Of a stretch of DNA of 58,585 nt, positions 26,160 to 35,074 are shown piece after piece. Under the pieces are notes generated by a model, which was not told the origin of the DNA, did no database searches, and saw only the letters and a program-made list of their open reading frames with translations. The stretch comes from Candidatus Peribacteraceae bacterium (GTDB lineage: Bacteria; Patescibacteriota; Gracilibacteria; Peribacterales; Peribacteraceae), in contig JAQTSD010000001.1 in assembly GCA_028711445.1 (NCBI GenBank), positions 1 to 58,585 on the forward strand, read 5' to 3'. Numbering within the stretch: the first letter of the stretch is position 1; the number at the start of each line of letters is the position of its first letter. A program made the translations under genes and the position numbers.

Positions 26160-26177
26160 GGTGTACGATATTACACC
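26160..26177. promoter_or_regulatory. Palindrome 1 upstream of recA (candidate SOS-type operator)
   Basis: GGTGTACGATATTACACC: 6-bp inverted arms GGTGTA/TACACC around six bases. It matches palindrome 2 at 15 of 18 positions; the starts are exactly 80 bp apart. Confidence 0.6.
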
Positions 26178-26239
26178 ACAATGATCTGATTGACTCAGCA
26201 AGCAGAAATATTTGATCGTATGTCCATTTCAATTACAGT

Positions 26240-26257
26240 GGTGTACGTATTTACACC
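26240..26257. promoter_or_regulatory. Palindrome 2 upstream of recA (candidate SOS-type operator)
   Basis: GGTGTACGTATTTACACC, with the same arms as palindrome 1. It ends 26 nt before the recA ATG at 26284, where a repressor could block transcription. I found no other copy of this motif in the window. Confidence 0.65.
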
Positions 26258-26283
26258 TTTACTTCCTCCTCCTCTCCCCTACC

Positions 26284-27372
26284 ATGACGCCCGTATCCGC
26301 TCCCCAGAAACATACTATGAAGACGGACATGAAAGCCGAACCGAAGGCCGTGAAGTCGGCCAAAGATCCCAAGGACGACGCGATCAGTGCTGCACTTGCA
26401 CAGATTGAGAAGCAGTACGGTAAGGGTGCCATCATGCTCATGGATCCAGCACAGCAGGCAGTGAACATCGAGCGGTTTTCCTCCGGCTCCCTCTCTCTTG
26501 ATCTTGCACTCGGTGGAGGCGTTCCGAAGGGGCGTATCATCGAGATTTTTGGTCCCGAATCTTCCGGCAAGACGACCCTCGCGCTCCATGCGATTGCAGA
26601 GTCACAGAAGACTGGCGGGCGGGCGGCCTTCATTGATGCCGAGCATGCACTTGACGTCCAATATGCACGTAAGATCGGTGTGAACGTGGACAATCTTCTT
26701 ATCTCCCAGCCGGATGACGGTGAGCAGGCGCTTGAGATCACAGAAACTCTCGTGCGTTCCGGCGCCATCGATGTCGTTGTCATTGATTCCGTTGCCGCGC
26801 TCACGCCGCGTGCGGAAATCGAGGGTATGATGGGTGACAGTCACATGGGTTTGCAAGCGCGTCTCATGAGCCAGGCTCTGCGCAAGCTCACATCCATCGT
26901 AAGCAAGACGAGCTGTTCAGTGATTTTCATCAACCAGATTCGTATGAAGATCGGCGTCATGTTCGGTAATCCCGAAACCACGACTGGCGGTAACGCGCTC
27001 AAGTTCTACGCATCCATTCGTTTGGACGTCCGACGCATCGACAAAATTCTTGAGAAGGGGGTTGCAGGAGAAGGCGCGGCAGCACAAGAAATCGTCGGGA
27101 ATCGAACCCGCGTGAAGGTTGTGAAAAACAAGATCGCCCCCCCCTTCCGACAGGCGGAATTCGACATTCTCTACGCACAGGGCATCAGCCGCGAGGGTGA
27201 CGTACTCGATCTGGCCGTGAAGTACGGCATTGTTGCGAAATCAGGCGTGTACTTTCGTCGCAATGATGAAACCCTCGGTCAGGGTCGCGAGCAGGCACGG
27301 CTCTACCTCGCGCAGAATCCGAAGCTGATGGAAGTACTGACTAAGGAAATCCGGGAGGCAACGAAGATATAA
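26284..27372 (+). CDS. recA: Recombinase RecA
   Basis: 362 residues from the ATG at 26284; an in-frame start at 26212 would place palindrome 2 inside the coding region. After a Lys-rich N-terminus come Walker [26 protein letters not shown], Walker [28 protein letters not shown] and the L2 loop [21 protein letters not shown]. The last residues lack the strongly acidic tail of E. coli RecA. It drives strand exchange and, where LexA exists, repressor self-cleavage. Two matching palindromes upstream suggest DNA-damage control. Confidence 0.97.
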   Translation: MTPVSAPQKHTMKTDMKAEPKAVKSAKDPKDDAISAALAQIEKQYGKGAIMLMDPAQQAVNIERFSSGSLSLDLALGGGVPKGRIIEIFGPESSGKTTLALHAIAESQKTGGRAAFIDAEHALDVQYARKIGVNVDNLLISQPDDGEQALEITETLVRSGAIDVVVIDSVAALTPRAEIEGMMGDSHMGLQARLMSQALRKLTSIVSKTSCSVIFINQIRMKIGVMFGNPETTTGGNALKFYASIRLDVRRIDKILEKGVAGEGAAAQEIVGNRTRVKVVKNKIAPPFRQAEFDILYAQGISREGDVLDLAVKYGIVAKSGVYFRRNDETLGQGREQARLYLAQNPKLMEVLTKEIREATKI

Positions 27373-27558
27373 TGATCTTCGAAAGCTCGGTCACTCAAAA
27401 TATGAGTTTGCTGTTGTTCCTGTGTTATTCTCGGGAGTATCGCCTAAAACGTTTTATATCGATGTTCTTTCCACATCCTCTCCACAATTTTCCCGCGTAG
27501 CGCACACCAGTAGGCACCCCATTCAAGCCCGATCGTTTGCTGACGGGACCTCATGCAG

Positions 27559-27564
27559 TACAAT
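27559..27564 (+). promoter_or_regulatory. -10 box of dnaB
   Basis: TACAAT ending eight nucleotides before the ATG at 27573; predicts a 2-nt leader and fixes the dnaB start. Confidence 0.5.
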
Positions 27565-27572
27565 CCGCTTCC

Positions 27573-28933
27573 ATGCCTCTCACTACTACGCCTCACGTCG
27601 AAACTCAGCCGCACTCCGTCGAAGCGGAGCGTACGGTCATCGGAGCACTTCTCATCGATCCAGATGCCATCGTGCGCGTGACCGATTTCTTGCGACCGGA
27701 GGATTTCTACGACCCGACTCTACGGCAAATCTTCGAGGCGATTTTTGCGCTCTATCAGCAACATGAGCCTATCGACTTCGTAACGGTGAGCAGCAAGCTC
27801 ATGGATAATAAGAAGATTCAGGAGATCGGCGGGAGCGCTTTCCTCGCACAATTGGCTTCCGACGTGCCGACAGCCTCGCATATCTACCAGTACGGCCAGA
27901 TTGTGAAGACAAAAGCCGTTCACCGTCGCATCATTGCAGCGGGGCAGAAGATCTCTGCGCTTGGTTATGAAGAAGGGCGTCATGTTCCTGAGCTTCTCGA
28001 AGAAGTGGAGAAAATGGTCTTTCAGATCACGAATACGTATCTCAAAGAGAAGTTCATGCATATTCGCGACATTCTCGAAATGCGCTACGAACGATTTGCC
28101 GAGCTGCATGAGTCTAAGGAGGAGGATGCCGTGAAGGGTGTCCCGACGGGGTTCAATGCTCTGGATTCCAAGCTCTCTGGCCTTCAACCGAGCGATGTCG
28201 TCATCATCGCCGCCCGTCCGAGCATGGGCAAATCATCCCTCGCGCTTAATATTGCCCAAAATGCCGCTATCCGTAGTGGAAAAGTAGTCGGCATCTTCTC
28301 TCTTGAAATGAGCAAGAACAGCTTGTTGATCACCTGTTTGTCTCCATGCTCGGTGTTGATTCTTGGAAACTGCAGCGTGGCAGATTGGATGACAGCGACT
28401 TCCAGAATATGGGTCCGATCATGGACGAGCTCAACAAAGCCAATATCTTCATCGATGATTCCGTCGTCTCCTCCATTCCCGAGCTCAGGGCGAAGGCGCG
28501 TCGCCTCCAGATGGAACACGGGCTCGATTTGCTGATCATTGACTACCTCCAGCTCATGAGTACGGAGAACGCGAGTTATGCAGGGAACCGCGTACAGGAG
28601 ATCTCCGAGATCTCACGTTCCATTAAACAGCTGGCGCGCGAACTCCATATCCCCATCGTGGCACTCTCCCAACTGTCGCGCGCGGTAGAGAGCCGTCCGG
28701 GGAACATCCCGCAGCTCTCTGACCTGCGCGAGTCCGGTTCCATCGAGCAGGATGCAGACGTTGTGCTCATGATGTATCGCGAAGATTACTATGAAGAGGA
28801 CTCCGACCGTCCCGGGATGACGGACATTTACATCCGTAAACACCGTAACGGTCCGGTAGGGCGTGTGGAGCTTCTCTTTAAGAAAGAACAGATGCGTTTC
28901 TACGATGTGGATCGGGTACACTCTGCACCGTAG
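27573..28933 (+). CDS. dnaB: Replicative DNA helicase DnaB, with a -1 frameshift
   Basis: The start at 27573 (MPLTTTPHVETQPHSVEAER) is set by the -10 box. The N-terminal DnaB domain (TVIGALLIDPDAI) and Walker A region ARPSMGKSSLALNIAQNAA are in frame 1, which then reaches IFSLEMSK. The rest of the helicase core continues in another frame: EQLVDHLF, LDLLIIDYLQLM, LSQLSRAVESRPGNIPQLSDLRESGSIEQDAD and the C-terminal YIRKHRNGPVG. The join is at AGCAAGAACAG (28311-28321); one extra G after 28316 restores MSKEQLVD. As DnaB is essential, a sequence error or a very recent mutation is likelier than true loss. Frame 1 alone would stop at 28535. Confidence 0.85.
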
Positions 28934-29010
28934 CCGTAGGCATTTCAGCTTATCCTTGCCGCATCCCGTCCGTATTTCCTCCCGGCAGTTCTTACGTTAC
29001 CCTTTCTCTC

Positions 29011-30069
29011 ATGCCCATCTTCTTCACACCCGTTCGTCCGGATCTCTCTGTCGCCGCTATGCTCGGTTATGCGGTGTTCGCGTTCGCCATCGGCCTCCTG
29101 CTCACCCCGTACTTCGTGAATTTTCTGAGACGCAATCGCCTGGGAAAGCAGTTGCGACTCGAAACAATTGACGGGCGCGATCCTGCGGTCTTCCGCAAGT
29201 ATCATGCTGAAAAGGGTGGTACTCCGACCATGGGTGGTATCCTCATCTGGGGATCGATCTTCCTTACGGTCTTTCTCTCGCGTCTCTTCTCCTACTTCGG
29301 TGTGGTGGAGCACTCCCTCCTGCAACGTGGTCAGGTGTACTTGCCACTCTTTATGCTTCTCGCGCTAGGCATTCTCGGGGCTGTGGATGATTACCTGAAT
29401 ATCGCCGGCATCGGCAAGCGCGGATTGGGATGGCTGCCAAAGCTCTTCTTTCTCTTGCTTGTCAGTGGTAGTTGCGCGCTGTGGTTTTACTGGAAGCTTG
29501 GATACAATGAGATCCATGTGCCGTTCTACGGCTCGTTTGCGGTTGGCTGGTGGTACATTCCGATTTTCATCTTCATCATCATCGCGACGGCGAATGCCGT
29601 GAATTTCACGGATGGTCTCGATGGCCTCGCGAGCGGGCTGCTCCTCATCGCCTTCCTCTCGTTCGGTGTCCTCGCTTACATCGAAAACCTCTCAGTGCTT
29701 GCGGCCTTCTGCGCGGTATGCGCCGGCGCAATCGCCGCGTTTTTATGGCATAATGTTCCCCCTGCCCTTTTCTTTATGGGCGATACAGGATCGCTCGCTC
29801 TCGGTGGCGTACTTGGTGTCATAGCGCTCATGACCGATGAAGTGCTGCTGCTGCCGTTCATCGGTTTTATCTTTGTTATCGAAATGCTTTCGGTCATCAT
29901 CCAACTTACAAGTAAAAAGCTGCGCGGAGGGAAGAAAATATTTCTCGCTGCACCCATTCATCACCACTTCGAAGCACTCGAGTGGGGGGAAAGCAAAGTG
30001 ACGATGCGTTTTTGGATTATCGGAGCTTTCTTCGCATTTCTCGGAATTATTTTAGGGGTGTTCGGTTGA
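29011..30069 (+). CDS. mraY: Phospho-N-acetylmuramoyl-pentapeptide transferase MraY
   Basis: 352 residues with about ten membrane helices. Diagnostic motifs are KGGTPTMGGILI, GAVDDYLNI (Mg-binding Asp pair), TANAVNFTDGLDGLASG, FMGDTGSLALGG and APIHHHFEALEW. It attaches phospho-MurNAc-pentapeptide to undecaprenyl phosphate, making lipid I on the inner face of the membrane. In many bacteria mraY lies in the dcw cluster; here it stands between dnaB and gap1, so the cluster is dispersed. A TACCCT box ends seven nucleotides before the ATG. Confidence 0.96.
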   Translation: MPIFFTPVRPDLSVAAMLGYAVFAFAIGLLLTPYFVNFLRRNRLGKQLRLETIDGRDPAVFRKYHAEKGGTPTMGGILIWGSIFLTVFLSRLFSYFGVVEHSLLQRGQVYLPLFMLLALGILGAVDDYLNIAGIGKRGLGWLPKLFFLLLVSGSCALWFYWKLGYNEIHVPFYGSFAVGWWYIPIFIFIIIATANAVNFTDGLDGLASGLLLIAFLSFGVLAYIENLSVLAAFCAVCAGAIAAFLWHNVPPALFFMGDTGSLALGGVLGVIALMTDEVLLLPFIGFIFVIEMLSVIIQLTSKKLRGGKKIFLAAPIHHHFEALEWGESKVTMRFWIIGAFFAFLGIILGVFG

Positions 30070-30128
30070 GTAAACTTCTGTTTGCCAGCTTCCATTGCAG
30101 TCTGATTTGGCATGTGTATCATTAACAC

Positions 30129-31142
30129 ATGTTACGCGTCGCCATTAACGGATACGGACGTATTGGAAGGGTTGTGCATCGGCAATTGATTGAACGGTTT
30201 CCTACAGAAATTTGCGTGGTCGCCGTGAATGCGTCCAGCGACGCAGCGATGCGCCGCTATCTTCTCAAGTACGATACGCTCCATGGCCGCTTCGGCCACT
30301 CTGTGGAAGTGGAGGGTGAAGATCTGCGTATAGAGGAGAACCTTGTTCGTGTCGTAAAAGAGAAAGATCCTACCAAGTGTCCCTGGAAGGAGCTCAAAGT
30401 CGATCTTGTCGTGGAAGCTACGGGCAAGTTCCGCACGCGGGAAAAAGCACAGGCACACCTTGTCGCGGGAGCTAAAGCCGTCCTCATTACTGCGCCTCCC
30501 AAGGATGACACGCCCATGATCGTTCGTGGTGTAAATGATGATGTGCTTCAGAGTGCGCTTCCCATTGTGAGCGCGGCTTCCTGCACGACTAATTGCATTG
30601 CTCCTATTGTCAAAGTCTTGGACGGGTGGAAAGGCATCCGACGTGGACTTCTGTGCACCACGCACTCCTATACGAGCTCGCAGAATCTTCTGGATAATTC
30701 CACCGACAGTTCAAAGCTGCGCATCGCGCGTGCCGCGGCGCTCAATATCATCCCTTCCACCACAGGAGCCGCGAAAGCGGTCGGCAAGGTCTTTCCGCAC
30801 CTCCAGGGAAAACTCGACGGCATGGCACTGAGAATTCCTGTGCCCGACGTTTCCGCTTCCTACCTCGCTTTGGAACTCAACGAACCCTCAACCGCGCAGG
30901 AGGTGAACCGGACACTTGCGGAGGCAGCCGAAGGCAACCTCAAAGGTATTCTGGCGGTAGAGGAGGGTTTCCTCGTTTCTTCGGATTACCTCTCCGATCC
31001 GCACTCGAGTACGGTGGACTTAGATTCCACAATGGTTATTGACGGCTCTCTTGTGCAGCTTCTGGCTTGGTATGACAATGAGTGGGGCTATTCCATGCGT
31101 GTTACGGAGATGGCCATTCAGATTGGCAAGTTTCTGCGGTAA
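30129..31142 (+). CDS. gap: Glyceraldehyde-3-phosphate dehydrogenase 1, NADP-type features
   Basis: 337 residues. The Rossmann motif is INGYGRIGR, the catalytic Cys lies in SAASCTTNC and the catalytic His in CTTHSYT. After the second beta strand it reads VVAVNASSD, where the NAD-selecting Asp32 of glycolytic enzymes is Ala. In the loop near residue 187 it has LDNS, with Ser in place of Pro188. Both changes are linked to NADP use in characterised GAPDHs. It precedes fructose-1,6-bisphosphatase by nine bases, which suggests a gluconeogenic role like B. subtilis GapB. A TATCAT box ends six nucleotides before the ATG. Cofactor use is inferred. Confidence 0.93.
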   Translation: MLRVAINGYGRIGRVVHRQLIERFPTEICVVAVNASSDAAMRRYLLKYDTLHGRFGHSVEVEGEDLRIEENLVRVVKEKDPTKCPWKELKVDLVVEATGKFRTREKAQAHLVAGAKAVLITAPPKDDTPMIVRGVNDDVLQSALPIVSAASCTTNCIAPIVKVLDGWKGIRRGLLCTTHSYTSSQNLLDNSTDSSKLRIARAAALNIIPSTTGAAKAVGKVFPHLQGKLDGMALRIPVPDVSASYLALELNEPSTAQEVNRTLAEAAEGNLKGILAVEEGFLVSSDYLSDPHSSTVDLDSTMVIDGSLVQLLAWYDNEWGYSMRVTEMAIQIGKFLR

Positions 31143-31151
31143 ACTCTTACC

Positions 31152-32090
31152 ATGAATCCCTCCCCTTCAGCCCCGGCGGAACGCCGCAGCCTCAATTCAC
31201 ATCTCTACCACGTCTCGAAGGCGCCGGATAATCTGCGTCATCTCATTCTCGATATTTCGCGTGCTGCCAAGTACATCAGCTATGCCATTCAGACGACGGA
31301 AGCCGGACTCTCCGGCACGGTAAACATGTTCGGCGAACAGCAGGAGAAGCTCGACATTCTTTCCGACCAGCTCATCCAAGAACATCTACAGGAGAGCCGT
31401 CTCGTCGCCTCGTTCGCCTGTGAAGAACATGACAGCGTGATTGAACTCGATCCGAAGGCTTCGTACTCCGTTGTCTTCGATCCCCTGGACGGCTCATCCC
31501 TCGTGGACGTCAATTTCGCCATCGGTTCCATCTTCGGGATTTACGCAGGGAAAGAGCTCATCGGACGTAAGCCTTCCGAACAGGTTGCCGCGCTTTATGT
31601 GCTCTACGGTCCCCGGACGATCCTCATCTACTCGACGGGCAAAGGTGTCCACGAGTTTCTCCTCAATGACGTCGGGGAATTCATTCTGCTGCGGGAGAAT
31701 CTCGGCATCGCCGATACTGCGAAGAACTACAGCCCAGGTAATCTTCGCGCCCTTGAAGATAATCCCGGCTACAAGCAAGCGCTTGATCAATGGTTGAAAG
31801 AGCAGCTGACGCTGCGCTATTCGGGATGCCTTGTCGCAGACGTTCATCATATTTTCTCGAAGGGTCAGGGTATTTTCACTAACATTGGTGGCAGCAAGTA
31901 CCCGCGCGGTAAACTCCGTCATGTCTTCGAGTGCGGACCTTTTGCGTATCTCGCCGAACAAGCCGGTGGGGCTGCGTCGGATGGAAAGAAGGCAATTATC
32001 GACTTGCCTATCGAAGCAGTGGATCAGCGTTGCCCGCTTATCATCGGCTCGAAGAAGGAGGTGGAGAGAGTATGTAAAATGTTGCAGTGA
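31152..32090 (+). CDS. fbp: Fructose-1,6-bisphosphatase, class I
   Basis: 312 residues. The metal and substrate motifs are present: FACEEHDSV (Glu loop), VVFDPLDGSSLVDVNFAIGSIFGI, YSPGNLRA, SGCLVADVHHIF and KYPRGKLRHVFECGPFAYLAEQAGG. It removes phosphate 1 from fructose-1,6-bisphosphate, the irreversible gluconeogenic step. It lies nine bases after gap1, and a TAAACT box formed at the gap1 stop ends six nucleotides before its ATG, so it may also have its own leaderless transcript. Confidence 0.95.
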   Translation: MNPSPSAPAERRSLNSHLYHVSKAPDNLRHLILDISRAAKYISYAIQTTEAGLSGTVNMFGEQQEKLDILSDQLIQEHLQESRLVASFACEEHDSVIELDPKASYSVVFDPLDGSSLVDVNFAIGSIFGIYAGKELIGRKPSEQVAALYVLYGPRTILIYSTGKGVHEFLLNDVGEFILLRENLGIADTAKNYSPGNLRALEDNPGYKQALDQWLKEQLTLRYSGCLVADVHHIFSKGQGIFTNIGGSKYPRGKLRHVFECGPFAYLAEQAGGAASDGKKAIIDLPIEAVDQRCPLIIGSKKEVERVCKMLQ

Positions 32091-32138
32091 TACAAAATTG
32101 CATTCAAAACATCATCCAAGGTATGTCACCCCATGAGC

Positions 32139-32426
32139 TCAATCCCAAAACGGATCCTTCGTTGCCTTCTCAATCGCTTCATCTAATATTTGCGCACTGA
32201 CCGGCTCTTTCTCCTTTTTCTTACCAAAGACGCGTTCGAGAGAGTGAACGGTTCCCCAGGGATACGTGCGCTTCCGACGACGTCTCTCACCCTTGGTATC
32301 TTCCACCTCCTCTTCTTCTTTCATTGCGAGGGGCTTGGGGAGACCAGCCTTCGTCCATTCGACCGGCCCAATGATTGTTTGGGTTTTTGGGTCGAAATAG
32401 ACGAGATCCTGTGGTCCGAAATCCAT
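32139..32426 (-). CDS. Hypothetical charged protein
   Basis: About 95 residues from the ATG at 32426; a TTG at 32444, directly after the stop of the upstream membrane gene, is an alternative. MDFGPQDLVYFDPKTQTIIGPVEW is followed by a strongly charged middle (KEEEEVEDTKGERRRRKRTYPWG) and an acidic/basic tail ending KATKDPFWD. No membrane segment or family is recognised. It is probably co-transcribed with the membrane protein upstream. Confidence 0.5.
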   Translation of the reverse strand: MDFGPQDLVYFDPKTQTIIGPVEWTKAGLPKPLAMKEEEEVEDTKGERRRRKRTYPWGTVHSLERVFGKKKEKEPVSAQILDEAIEKATKDPFWD

Positions 32427-32444
32427 AAGCAAAGGGGGGAGCAA

Positions 32445-33059
32445 TTACTCTCGTGGCAACAACCTGTGTTCCTCTGGCAATGGCGGAGGAGGTGGAGGCG
32501 GGAGAGGTTTGAGAGGTAATTCTTGTTGGTCCTTGCTAACGATTGCCGGCGCATCATCGTAGGGATGATGGAAGAGCTCCTCCACCTGGTTTCGTCGTTG
32601 CTCCTGCACGCGCAAAAACGCATAGAGCAGTACGACGAGACTTCCAATGAGTGAGACATAGATGCCGAATCGCACCTCCATACGAGAAAACTCAAAGGTC
32701 ACTTTTGTGAGAACAGACAGTGCAGCAAGCACGAGGACTGTTGCCAGTACGCCGAGGAAAAGACGTACATATTCACGATATTGCTTGCGGATCAGAACAG
32801 GACCTCCCGTGAGAGGAATGGCCGTGATGAGGAGAATCGCAAGATGACAAAGGAGAGCAGTCAATCCGATGAATGAGGTGTAGAAGCCTAAACCAGAATA
32901 CGTGAGAGAATTGCCGCCGAGCATCTCTCCTCCTATCCAAGGAAGGAAAACACCGATCATTGCGGCGCATGCACCGACATTGAGAATCTGCTCCTCCGTT
33001 TCCAGCGCCTTGAGCCGTCGTAGGAAGGTCGAGGACACATTTGTGAGCATAGCACGCAC
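32445..33059 (-). CDS. Four-helix membrane protein with Pro-rich tail
   Basis: 204 residues from GTG 33059, with ATG 33050 as an alternative. Four membrane segments: ILNVGACAAMIGVFLPWIGG, FIGLTALLCHLAILLITAI, FLGVLATVLVLAALSVL and YVSLIGSLVVLLYAFL. The tail carries a run of nine prolines (KPLPPPPPPPPLPEEH). It is divergent from the glycosyltransferase at 33087, and both promoters fit in 27 bp. Function unknown. Confidence 0.65.
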   Translation of the reverse strand: MRAMLTNVSSTFLRRLKALETEEQILNVGACAAMIGVFLPWIGGEMLGGNSLTYSGLGFYTSFIGLTALLCHLAILLITAIPLTGGPVLIRKQYREYVRLFLGVLATVLVLAALSVLTKVTFEFSRMEVRFGIYVSLIGSLVVLLYAFLRVQEQRRNQVEELFHHPYDDAPAIVSKDQQELPLKPLPPPPPPPLPEEHRLLPRE

Positions 33060-33086
33060 GGTGAGAAATCACTAGACTGTGCCCAT

Positions 33087-34139
33087 ATGACAGTGGCAAT
33101 CGATGTCCGTGAGGCCTTGAAATCGCAGAGAACGGGCAAAGGCCAGTGGACGCGGGGGTTCGTCACCGAATTGATTTCCCGGCGGATCCCGCTTGTTCTC
33201 CTTACGAATGCACCGATCCCTGCAAGTTGGCAAACCGAGCATGTGCGGATTCTTCGTAGGCCACCCGGACTCCTCTGGCACTGGGCTATCGCCCGCGCAA
33301 TCAGAGCCGATCGGAGTATCACGCATATCGTCAGCACCACGAGCTTCATCGTTCCGGCGCTCTTACCGAAACGCATTGTGAGCTTGCCGGTCATTCATGA
33401 TCTCATCGCATTTGCCGGCGATCGGCACGAGTGGAAGGCACTACTCATTGAGCGCATGACACTCTCGAGAGTTCTTGCGAAAGCTACACACATTTTAGCG
33501 CTCAGTGAAGCTACGAAACGAGATCTTCTCGTAAAATTCCATACAGTGAATGCGCCGTCTGTAACGGTGATTGGAGCGGGACCGACGTTCGCTTCGCCGA
33601 CACAGATGTTCTCGGGGGAGTCGTTCATCTTATGTGCGGGTACACTTTGCCCCCGCAAGAATCAGTTGCGACTCATACGTGCCTACGCTTCTCTTCCCGT
33701 CGCCGTACGTGCTCAGCATCCCCTCCTTCTCGTCGGAGGTCGTGGCTGGCAGGATCACGAGATCATCGAAGCCGCACACAAAACAGACGGGGTGCAGTGG
33801 AAAGGTTATGCATCACAAGAGGATTATGCACGATTGCTGCGATCATGCTTGTTCCTCGCACATCCGTCTCTCTCGGAAGGTTTCGGCCTGCAGGTACTCG
33901 ATGCCATGGCAAGTGGTGTCCCCGTTCTCATCTCGGACCGCGGCAGCCTGAAAGAAGTGGCAGGGGAAGCCGCGCTCATCGTCGATCCGGAGAGTGAGGT
34001 ATCCATCGCGCAGGGTCTTAAAAAGCTCCTCTCGGATGCTCCTCTCAGGATGGAGCTGAGTCGGCGCGGTCGTGAGCGGGCGTCGCGATATTCTTGGGCC
34101 AGAACGGTTGATCTCTTCCTCCGTGCGGTTCATTCTTAA
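33087..34139 (+). CDS. GT4-type glycosyltransferase
   Basis: 350 residues of GT-B fold. The N-terminal domain opens AIDVREALKSQRTGKGQWTR. The C-terminal domain holds CAGTLCPRKNQLRLIRAYA, the GVQWKGYAS strand and the donor-binding HPSLSEGFGLQVLDAMASGVPVL in which EGFGL is the E-x7-E motif region. It should transfer a nucleotide-activated sugar to an envelope acceptor; donor and acceptor are unknown. TAGACT (33073-33078) ends eight nucleotides before the ATG. nadK follows after three bases. Confidence 0.88.
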   Translation: MTVAIDVREALKSQRTGKGQWTRGFVTELISRRIPLVLLTNAPIPASWQTEHVRILRRPPGLLWHWAIARAIRADRSITHIVSTTSFIVPALLPKRIVSLPVIHDLIAFAGDRHEWKALLIERMTLSRVLAKATHILALSEATKRDLLVKFHTVNAPSVTVIGAGPTFASPTQMFSGESFILCAGTLCPRKNQLRLIRAYASLPVAVRAQHPLLLVGGRGWQDHEIIEAAHKTDGVQWKGYASQEDYARLLRSCLFLAHPSLSEGFGLQVLDAMASGVPVLISDRGSLKEVAGEAALIVDPESEVSIAQGLKKLLSDAPLRMELSRRGRERASRYSWARTVDLFLRAVHS

Positions 34140-34142
34140 ATC

Positions 34143-35033
34143 ATGCTTGCCTACAAGCGGATCGGCGTTACGGTGAAGTCCGGCCTCGACAAGAAAGACA
34201 AAGCCGTGCAACACATTATGGATATTTTACAGAAGCTCGGCGCACACATCTGCTTGGACGTGAAACGTGCGGAGGGCTATGCGAAGGTGAAAGGTGTCGA
34301 ACCTCTTGAGTGCATCGAAAACGTAGATCTCCTCATTGTTATCGGAGGGGATGGGACGATTCTGCGTGCCTTTCGTGAGATGAAAAATCTCTCCATCCCT
34401 ATTTTAAGTGTGAACTGGGGGACGGTTGGATTCCTGGCGGAGACCAATCTCATCGAAGCGGACCAATTGCTTCCGGAGCTCCTCTCTGGCGGCGGCACTC
34501 TCGAAGAGCGCGGTGTTCTGCATGTGGAAGTATTACGTGGTAAAGAGGCATTTTTCAATGGCTATGCTCTCAATGAGGCCGTGATCGCGCAGGGAACGAT
34601 TGCACGTCTCGTCGATCTCAAGGCATCTGTGAACAGCGAAAATCTCACGACGTTTCATGCGGACGGTCTCATCATCTCCACGCCTACCGGTTCTACAGCT
34701 TATTCACTTGCCGCAGGAGGGCCCGTGGTTCATCCCACCATTTCCGCGACGATCCTGACGCCGATCAATCCGCACAGCTTCAGCCAAAAACCGATTGTCA
34801 TTCCGGGCGACTCCGCGGTAGAAGTGGAAGTGCTCACGCGCGAGAACAAGTTCCGAGATACGGAGGTTGTTCTCACATTGGATGGACAAGTCTATGTACC
34901 TCTCAAACATCATGACCGCATCAGTGCATGCGTGAATCGTCAAAAAATCCGGTTCTTGCGAAGAAGCCAGGATACTTTCTTCTCGACCTTGAGAACCAAG
35001 CTGAAGTGGGGGGAATCGACGGATCGGACATAG
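34143..35033 (+). CDS. nadK: NAD kinase
   Basis: 296 residues, typical length. The catalytic VIGGDGTILRAFR motif, NWGTVGFLAE, ALNEAVIAQG and the conserved GLIISTPTGSTAYSLAAGGP are all present. It makes NADP from NAD and ATP in the cytoplasm. The start is three bases after the stop of the GT4 gene, so the two are likely co-transcribed. It ends before the convergent purA gene, with no clear terminator between. Confidence 0.95.
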   Translation: MLAYKRIGVTVKSGLDKKDKAVQHIMDILQKLGAHICLDVKRAEGYAKVKGVEPLECIENVDLLIVIGGDGTILRAFREMKNLSIPILSVNWGTVGFLAETNLIEADQLLPELLSGGGTLEERGVLHVEVLRGKEAFFNGYALNEAVIAQGTIARLVDLKASVNSENLTTFHADGLIISTPTGSTAYSLAAGGPVVHPTISATILTPINPHSFSQKPIVIPGDSAVEVEVLTRENKFRDTEVVLTLDGQVYVPLKHHDRISACVNRQKIRFLRRSQDTFFSTLRTKLKWGESTDRT

Positions 35034-35074
35034 TTTCTACGAGATGACATCCAAATATTCAATTCATTGCTCCT

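Noticed and set aside
28290-28330. Intein or programmed frameshift in dnaB
   Set aside because: No intein motifs are present and no canonical slippery heptamer or downstream structure is evident; a single missing G explains the break more simply.
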